NCBI GenBank assembly: GCA_039198685.1 | Contig: JBCCTK010000010.1 | Location: 1 to 37,231 of the forward strand | From: UBA5336 sp039198685 | GTDB taxonomy: Bacteria; Pseudomonadota; Alphaproteobacteria; Caulobacterales; Hyphomonadaceae | Reading direction: 5' to 3' | DNA length: 37,231 bases | In this document: positions 32,706 through 37,231 of the stretch, piece after piece | Layout: the number at the start of each line of letters is the position of its first letter | Numbering within the stretch: the stretch's first letter is position 1 | The notes under the pieces: generated by a model | Told to the model about the DNA's origin: nothing | The model's database searches: none | The model's input: the letters and a program-made list of their open reading frames with translations, nothing else | Made by a program: the position numbers and the translations under genes

Positions 32706-33040
32706 CCGTTACACTCTATGGCCTGAAGGGCTGCGATACATGCAAGAAAGCGCTTAAGGCGCTCGAATTGGCCGGTAAGTCCGCAGAATTCATCGATATT
32801 CGCACTGAGACTGACCTGACGATGAAGGTTCCACTCTGGCTTGATGCGGCCGGGATCAAACTTCTCAATAAGGCCTCAACGACCTGGCGCGGCTTGCCTG
32901 AAACCGACAAACAGTCAGGCCAGACGAACCCGGCGCCTCTCCTCATGGCGAACCCAACGTTGATCAAACGCCCTGTCATCGAAGCCGATGGTGTGGTGTA
33001 TGTTGGCTGGAAAAAGGATGTCCAGGACGCCCTACTCTAG
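32702..33040 (+). CDS. ArsC/Spx-family thioredoxin-fold protein
   Basis: A 112-aa protein with the ArsC/Spx/YffB-type thioredoxin fold: N-terminal 'TLYGLKGCDTCKKALKALE' holds the redox Cys pair CDTC, and 'RPVIEADGVVYVGWK' is the conserved cis-Pro and C-terminal region. It lacks obvious arsenate residues beyond the fold, so it is closer to the YffB-like group of unknown function than to arsenate reductase proper. ATG 32702 overlaps the preceding lipoprotein gene (ATGA), so they are co-translated. Confidence 0.85.
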   Translation: MTVTLYGLKGCDTCKKALKALELAGKSAEFIDIRTETDLTMKVPLWLDAAGIKLLNKASTTWRGLPETDKQSGQTNPAPLLMANPTLIKRPVIEADGVVYVGWKKDVQDALL

Positions 33041-33043
33041 CGG

Positions 33044-33646
33044 TCAGGCCGGTGTCACTATCCGTAAGGTCAGCCTGGCCCGCACAGTCGGCCAATCCTC
33101 TGCCAGGATCGAGTAATACACCGTGTCACGCTGACTGCCGTCATGGTTGATCATATGCTGGCGCAGCGTCCCTTCCAGCCGCCCGCCCAGTTTGGCGATG
33201 GCTGCGCGGGAACGGGCATTTCTTGCATCGGTCTTGAATTCCAAGCGGCGGAAACCGCAAGCAAAGGCGCGTTCCATCAGGCGAAATTTGGCAGCAGGGT
33301 TCACCACGGTTGCCCGGCTATCGGCGCGATACCAAGTGCCGCCAATCTCGAGGCGTTTATGGCGCGGCTCGACGTTGAGAAATGATGTTGAGCCCACCAC
33401 CACACCATTGTGACGCACCACCCAGCGCACCTCCAATGGCGGGCGATGCTGGCCCATGAAGTTCTGCCAGAACCCACCGAAATGGTCCCCATCGGCGCGA
33501 TAGGAAAAAAGCGCCCAGGTGTCATCGCTGTCGGCGGCGGCGCGTATGGCCTCTCGGTCGTCCTCACGCGGTTCAGACAGGCTCACCCCGGCAAGGGGCT
33601 GCATCGGTGCAAAGAGAGCGTGCGCATCGACTATGGGGTTTTCCAT
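33044..33646 (-). CDS. GNAT-family N-acetyltransferase (RimJ/RimL-like)
   Basis: A 200-aa acetyltransferase. 'VVGSTSFLNVEPRHKRLEIGGTWY' and 'FKTDARNARSRAAIAKLGGRLEGTLRQHMI' match the RimJ/RimL-type GNAT domain that acetylates protein or small-molecule amines with acetyl-CoA. 'RSRAAIAKLGG' is the usual C-terminal CoA-binding helix. ATG 33646 is preferred because GGAG lies 6 bases upstream; longer starts at 33658 or 33685 are possible. It is divergent from the racemase-like gene, with 95 bases between. The acceptor is unknown. Confidence 0.88.
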   Translation of the reverse strand: MENPIVDAHALFAPMQPLAGVSLSEPREDDREAIRAAADSDDTWALFSYRADGDHFGGFWQNFMGQHRPPLEVRWVVRHNGVVVGSTSFLNVEPRHKRLEIGGTWYRADSRATVVNPAAKFRLMERAFACGFRRLEFKTDARNARSRAAIAKLGGRLEGTLRQHMINHDGSQRDTVYYSILAEDWPTVRARLTLRIVTPA

Positions 33647-33741
33647 GTCCGGCTCCATTGCTTCGCCGATCGCGCAAAACCACACACGCCTTTCACCGTC
33701 CAGGGGTTTCCAGAATTTGGGGAATCCGGTCTACTGGATAG

Positions 33742-34458
33742 ATGTCACTGATTGGTCTTATCGGCGGGGTCAGCCCCGAAGCCACGCAAATCTATTATCG
33801 TCTTTTGAACGCCCATGTGCGTGCAGAAAAAGGCGGCCAGCATTCGGCGACCCTGCTGTTCTACATGCTCGATTACGGCGACATGGTTGGCCACTATCAC
33901 GAGCGCGATTGGGCCGCGTTTAACGCGAAAGTGGTTTCAGGCGCCCAGACGCTCAAGTCTGGCGGAGCCACGGCGATTGCCATCACGTCCGGTACGACTC
34001 ATGTGGCGGCAGAGGCCGTTGCGGCCGAAACCGGTTTGCCGGTGATCCACATGCTCGACAGCCTGACAGCCGCGCTCAACCTCGCCGGTGTCGAACGACC
34101 GTTATTGTTGGGGACACCCTGGGTGATGAGTGGAGAGTTTTTTGGGCCCGCTTTGGCCAAGCGTTATGGGGGCGCGGCCATCGTGCCACGCGCGGAAGAT
34201 CGCGATACAATCGGTCGGATCATCTTTGATGAGTTGGTCGAGGGCGTTGTTGATGAAGGCTCTCGACGCGCGCTGATTGAGCTGGTGGTCCGCTACGCGA
34301 CTGAAGGTGCGGACGGCGTGATTTTGGGCTGTACGGAACTGTGCATGATCTTGACCGATGGTGACGGCGACGTTCCCATCTTCTCGACGACCCATATACA
34401 TGCTGCGGCGATCGACCAATGGGCAAAACGTGTTGGCAAGCCGCCCCATCTGCCTTAG
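33742..34458 (+). CDS. Aspartate/glutamate racemase-family protein with one catalytic Cys replaced
   Basis: A 238-aa protein of the Asp/Glu racemase superfamily: N-terminal 'GLIGGVSPEATQIYY', and the C-terminal 'GADGVILGCTELCM' with the second catalytic Cys (~197). The first catalytic site, normally 'PCNT[AM]H', reads 'TSGTTH' (82-87), so Ser83 stands in place of the first Cys. A two-base racemase mechanism needs both, so this may be a one-sided enzyme, such as a decarboxylase or isomerase, or may have lost activity. ATG 33742 is standard. It precedes the TPP riboswitch by only a few bases and is probably a separate transcript. Confidence 0.82.
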   Translation: MSLIGLIGGVSPEATQIYYRLLNAHVRAEKGGQHSATLLFYMLDYGDMVGHYHERDWAAFNAKVVSGAQTLKSGGATAIAITSGTTHVAAEAVAAETGLPVIHMLDSLTAALNLAGVERPLLLGTPWVMSGEFFGPALAKRYGGAAIVPRAEDRDTIGRIIFDELVEGVVDEGSRRALIELVVRYATEGADGVILGCTELCMILTDGDGDVPIFSTTHIHAAAIDQWAKRVGKPPHLP

Positions 34459-34468
34459 CGTGGGATTA

Positions 34469-34647
34469 TCCGAGGGGCGCCGGTAGGCCGGCTGAGATCG
34501 CAGCCCTGTTCATCAGGAGTTCGAGCCGGAAGGCGAGAACGGAAACTGGTTTTCCGCCCGGACGAACAGGACACCAAAAGCGAGCACCCTTAGAACCTGA
34601 TCCGGGGAATGCCTTCATTGTGGGGGTGTGGCCGGCGTAGGAACGGA
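34469..34647 (+). promoter_or_regulatory. TPP riboswitch (THI element) with insertions
   Basis: The thiamine pyrophosphate aptamer is visible as GGGGC-GCCGG..CCGGC-TGAGA (34474-34497; CTGAGA at 34492-34497), ACCCTT (34586-34591), GAACCTGATC (34593-34602), AATGCC (34608-34613) and GGCGTAGGA (34634-34642), closed by TCCG (34469-34472)/CGGA (34644-34647). The distance between TGAGA and ACCC is 88 bases rather than a few, with a nested arm (CCTGTTC at 34505-34511, GAACAGG at 34564-34570). About 20 extra bases sit between AATGCC and GGCGTAGG. It precedes the phosphatase-like gene and thiC and should lower their expression when TPP is abundant. Confidence 0.92.
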
Positions 34648-34787
34648 GACATTGGGATGACCCGACCGATATACAGAGCAGGCGCAGTTGTTTTGGCTGA
34701 ATGGCCATAGAAACGGCTGACATGAACTGGAATACGTTTCGAACAACGTTTGGTTTCGTCGGCACATTGATTGAGAAGTACACCCCC
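34648..34787 (+). other. Leader between TPP aptamer and phosphatase-like gene (expression platform)
   Basis: These 140 bases must contain the expression platform. I see the short palindrome ATGGCCAT (34701-34708) and a possible AAACG/CGTTT pairing (about 34711-34738), but no hairpin with U-run, which suggests control of translation start rather than termination. An ATG at 34701 or 34722 could extend the next protein upstream. Confidence 0.4.
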
Positions 34788-35276
34788 ATGACATCCAGCA
34801 AACCGTCAGCCGACAGCGTGTTCAACTATCTGAAACTGTCAGACCGGCTCGCTACGTCAGGCCAACCGAGCCGGGCACAATTCGAGAGCATCCGGCGGGA
34901 AGGCTACACCACCATCATCAACCTCTTGCCCCATGACCATGAGAATGCGCTGCCGGGTGAAGAGGTGCTGATGGGCGAGCTCGGCTTCGCCTACATCTAC
35001 ATCCCGGTGGACTTCAAAAAGCCCCATGAGGAAGAGTTCGAGGCCTTCTGCGAGGCGATGGATCAGACTGAAGGTGAACAGGTCTGGGTTCACTGCGCCG
35101 CAAACATGCGGGTCTCGGCTTTCCTCTACCGCTATAGGGTGGAACGCCTGGGCGGGGATGAAGCCGCCTGCCGCGCCGAGATGGAAACAATCTGGACGCC
35201 GTTTGGGGCGTGGAAGTCCTTCGTTTGGAAGGGCGACCCCAGCGCGACACCTGACTCACCCAACGCCAGAGAATAG
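34788..35276 (+). CDS. Protein tyrosine phosphatase-like protein (CX4R P-loop) between TPP riboswitch and thiC
   Basis: A 162-aa protein of the dual-specificity/tyrosine phosphatase superfamily. 'YLKLSDRLATSGQPSRAQFESIRREGYTTIINLLP' is the typical N-terminal region, and 'VWVHCAANMRVSAFLY' is the P-loop. Canonical enzymes have HCX5R(S/T); here the Arg is at +5 and a Ser at +7, i.e. CX4R, so standard chemistry is uncertain. 'TPFGAWKSF' is near the C-terminus. ATG 34788 is chosen because it matches the usual N-terminus; ATG 34722 or 34701 would extend it. It sits 7 bases upstream of thiC and downstream of a TPP riboswitch, so thiamine control is likely. Confidence 0.75.
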   Translation: MTSSKPSADSVFNYLKLSDRLATSGQPSRAQFESIRREGYTTIINLLPHDHENALPGEEVLMGELGFAYIYIPVDFKKPHEEEFEAFCEAMDQTEGEQVWVHCAANMRVSAFLYRYRVERLGGDEAACRAEMETIWTPFGAWKSFVWKGDPSATPDSPNARE

Positions 35277-35283
35277 AGTGACC

Positions 35284-37231
35284 ATGAACAAAATCACCCC
35301 ACAAGCCGAATTCACCACGCCTGAGGTCACCACCGGGCCGCTGCCAAGCTCCCGCAAGGTCTACACTAACCCCAAGGCGGACCCCTCCTTGCGCGTGCCG
35401 CGCCGCGAGATTGACCTGCACCCCAGCGCCAATGAACCGCCCGTGCCGGTCTATGACACCTCTGGTCCGTATACGGATCCTGACGTTGAGATCGACGTGG
35501 AAAAGGGCTTGCCCCGCCACCGCACCGTCTGGATCAAAGAGCGCGGCGGCGTGGAGGAATATGAGGGCCGGGATGTGAAACCCGAGGACAATGGCGGCGC
35601 CACGGGAAAATACCTCGCCCGGGAATTCCCGGTGCGAAATCGCCCGCTGCGAGGCATTATCAACAGCCCTGGGCGCGATCCATCGCGAAGCGAAGCGGAG
35701 CGGGGATCAAACCCAAAAGTCAGCCCTGAGCCCGATCCATCGGACGAGCGCAGCGAGGATCGGGGATCAAAAGCAAAAATTACGCAATACGAGTTCGCCA
35801 AGGCCGGAATCATCACCAAGGAGATGATCTACGTCGCCGAGCGCGAAAACCTTGGCCGCCAGGAACAGCTGGCCCGCGCCGAGATCGCCATAGAACACGG
35901 CGAGGGGTTTGGCGCGGAGATACCGCCCTTCATCACCCCGGAATTCGTGCGCGATGAAATCGCCCGCGGGCGGGCCGTCATCCCGGCCAACATCAACCAT
36001 CCGGAGGTGGAGCCGCAAATCATCGGGCGCAATTTCCTGGTGAAGATCAACGCCAATATCGGCAATTCTGCTGTCACCTCGTCTGTGGAAGAAGAGGTGG
36101 ACAAGATGGTCTGGGCGACCCGCTGGGGCGCTGATAATGTCATGGACCTGTCCACCGGCCGGAACATCCACAACACCCGCGAATGGATCATCCGCAACAG
36201 CCCCGTGCCCATCGGCACCGTGCCGATCTACCAGGCGCTGGAAAAGGTCGATGGCGTGGCCGAAGACCTGACCTGGGAGGTCTACCGCGACACGCTGATC
36301 GAGCAGTGCGAGCAAGGCGTGGACTATTTCACCATCCATGCCGGCGTGCGCCTGGCCTATATCCACCTCACCGCGGCGCGCGTGACGGGCATTGTCTCGC
36401 GCGGTGGCTCGATCATGGCGAAGTGGTGCCTGGCCCACCACACCGAGAGCTTCCTCTACACCCACTTTGAAGACATTTGTGACATTATGCGGATGTATGA
36501 TGTCACCTTCAGCTTGGGCGATGGCCTGCGCCCGGGGTCAATCGCCGACGCCAATGACCGCGCCCAGTTTGCGGAGCTGGAAACCCTGGGCGAGCTGACG
36601 AAAGTCGCGCACGCCAAGGGCTGTCAGGTGATGATCGAAGGGCCGGGCCATGTGCCCATGCACAAGATCAAGGTGAATATGGACAAGCAGCTGCGCGAAT
36701 GCGGCGAGGCGCCCTTTTACACGCTGGGCCCGCTGACCACCGACATCGCGCCGGGCTATGACCACATCACCTCGGGTATTGGTGCGGCCATGATCGGCTG
36801 GTTCGGCACGGCCATGCTCTGCTATGTGACGCCGAAGGAGCACCTTGGCCTGCCGGACCGGGATGATGTGAAAGTGGGTGTGGTGACCTATAAGCTCGCC
36901 GCCCACGCAGCAGACCTCGCCAAGGGGCACCCGGCCGCACAAATCCGCGATGATGCGTTGTCCCGCGCGCGGTTTGAGTTCCGCTGGGAAGACCAGTTCA
37001 ACCTGGCCCTGGATCCGGAAACGGCGCGGGACTTCCACGACCAGACCCTGCCGAAAGAGGCCCACAAGGTCGCCCATTTCTGCAGCATGTGCGGGCCGAA
37101 ATTCTGCTCCATGAAGATCACCCAAGACGTGCGCGACTATGCCGACGGCCTCTCAGACAATGAAAAAGCGGATTTGGAGCGCCAGGCGGAGGAAGCCACG
37201 GCGGGCATGAAGGAAATGAGCGAGAAATACG
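35284..37231 (+). CDS. thiC: Phosphomethylpyrimidine synthase ThiC (3' end outside window)
   Basis: ThiC is a radical SAM enzyme that converts aminoimidazole ribotide to hydroxymethylpyrimidine phosphate for thiamine. The first 649 residues are visible. Key motifs are 'NANIGNSAV', 'WGADNVMDLSTGRNIHNTREWIIRNSPVPIGTVPIYQAL', 'GVDYFTIHAGV', 'IEGPGHVPMHKI' and the Fe-S-binding 'CSMCGPKFC' (Cys600, 603, 608). Residues ~128-166 carry an inserted Arg/Ser/Glu/Pro-rich tandem duplication that is not part of the conserved fold. The gene starts at ATG 35284 and continues past the right edge. It is controlled by the upstream TPP riboswitch through the short phosphatase-like gene. Confidence 0.97.
   Translation, partial: MNKITPQAEFTTPEVTTGPLPSSRKVYTNPKADPSLRVPRREIDLHPSANEPPVPVYDTSGPYTDPDVEIDVEKGLPRHRTVWIKERGGVEEYEGRDVKPEDNGGATGKYLAREFPVRNRPLRGIINSPGRDPSRSEAERGSNPKVSPEPDPSDERSEDRGSKAKITQYEFAKAGIITKEMIYVAERENLGRQEQLARAEIAIEHGEGFGAEIPPFITPEFVRDEIARGRAVIPANINHPEVEPQIIGRNFLVKINANIGNSAVTSSVEEEVDKMVWATRWGADNVMDLSTGRNIHNTREWIIRNSPVPIGTVPIYQALEKVDGVAEDLTWEVYRDTLIEQCEQGVDYFTIHAGVRLAYIHLTAARVTGIVSRGGSIMAKWCLAHHTESFLYTHFEDICDIMRMYDVTFSLGDGLRPGSIADANDRAQFAELETLGELTKVAHAKGCQVMIEGPGHVPMHKIKVNMDKQLRECGEAPFYTLGPLTTDIAPGYDHITSGIGAAMIGWFGTAMLCYVTPKEHLGLPDRDDVKVGVVTYKLAAHAADLAKGHPAAQIRDDALSRARFEFRWEDQFNLALDPETARDFHDQTLPKEAHKVAHFCSMCGPKFCSMKITQDVRDYADGLSDNEKADLERQAEEATAGMKEMSEKY
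35664..35780 (+). repeat. Tandem REP-like in-frame element inside thiC
   Basis: Two consecutive copies begin CAGCCCTG at 35664 and 35721. Each contains GATCCATCG, a purine-rich GCGAAGCG/GAGCGCAGCG core, GGGGATCAA and an A-rich end. Unit lengths are 57 and 60 bp, so the reading frame stays open. Within each unit GATCC and GGATC are in inverted orientation around the core, like a REP element. It lies between 'RPLRG' and 'ITQYEFAKAGIIT' of ThiC. Confidence 0.8.

Noticed and set aside
35451..36465. Minus-strand frames within thiC
   Set aside because: Shadows of the strongly conserved ThiC reading.

Overview
The window reads as a stretch of chromosome from a marine-type alphaproteobacterium, most likely near the Caulobacterales/Maricaulales/Hyphomonadaceae group; the genus cannot be fixed from sequence alone. 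The reasons are the moderately high GC, dense gene packing with many ATGA/TGATG/TAATG stop-start overlaps, the alphaproteobacterial neighbourhood of rsmB, htpX, a DUF1674 gene, rpe, a heparinase II/III-like gene and purH, and the style of the Zur-like operator. There are no rRNAs, phage genes, transposases or CRISPR arrays. It is mostly core chromosome with several small loci worth a second look.

Layout. 1-377: 3' end of rpoH (heat-shock sigma factor). 405-5682: a probable zinc-acquisition locus around a Zur-box-like site at 2113-2125. On the left are a ZIP transporter and a HupE/UreJ-like permease; on the right are a His-rich ZrgA-like lipoprotein, an ABC ATPase, an FtsX/MacB-like permease and a DUF3299 lipoprotein. 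5743-6453: an SDR enzyme. 6563-15457 (minus strand): purH, a CapD/FlaA1-like nucleotide-sugar dehydratase, a heparinase-like protein, rpe, a SlyB-like lipoprotein, rsmB and htpX. 15558-17305: a DUF1674 SDH-assembly-like protein and an aldehyde dehydrogenase. 17592-20170 (minus strand): a glutathione S-transferase, a secreted protein built from 13 Cys-rich repeats, and RNase P RNA. 20224-24957: a YihY-family membrane protein, an AmpD-like amidase, an EamA exporter and a GT-C-like membrane protein.

24963-28194 is a phage-shock (Psp) envelope-stress locus: pspF diverges from a sigma54-driven operon of a 43-aa membrane peptide, pspA, a 37-aa membrane peptide, pspB and pspC, followed by a 63-aa membrane protein. 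After it come tRNA-Leu(CAA), an ExoD-like protein, dsbB, a DUF3429 protein, several small exported proteins, a NAGPA-type phosphodiester glycosidase, a ClpP-fold-like lipoprotein, an ArsC/Spx-like protein, a GNAT acetyltransferase and an Asp/Glu racemase-family protein lacking one expected catalytic cysteine.

34469-37231: a TPP riboswitch with two unusual insertions precedes a CX4R tyrosine-phosphatase-like gene that sits 7 bases upstream of thiC, so both are probably thiamine-regulated. thiC itself carries an in-frame, tandemly duplicated REP-like element and runs off the window end.

The most promising less-described items are the micro-ORFs translationally coupled inside the psp operon, the riboswitch-linked phosphatase-like gene, the REP-like in-frame insertion in thiC, and the 13-repeat Cys/Asp-rich secreted protein.
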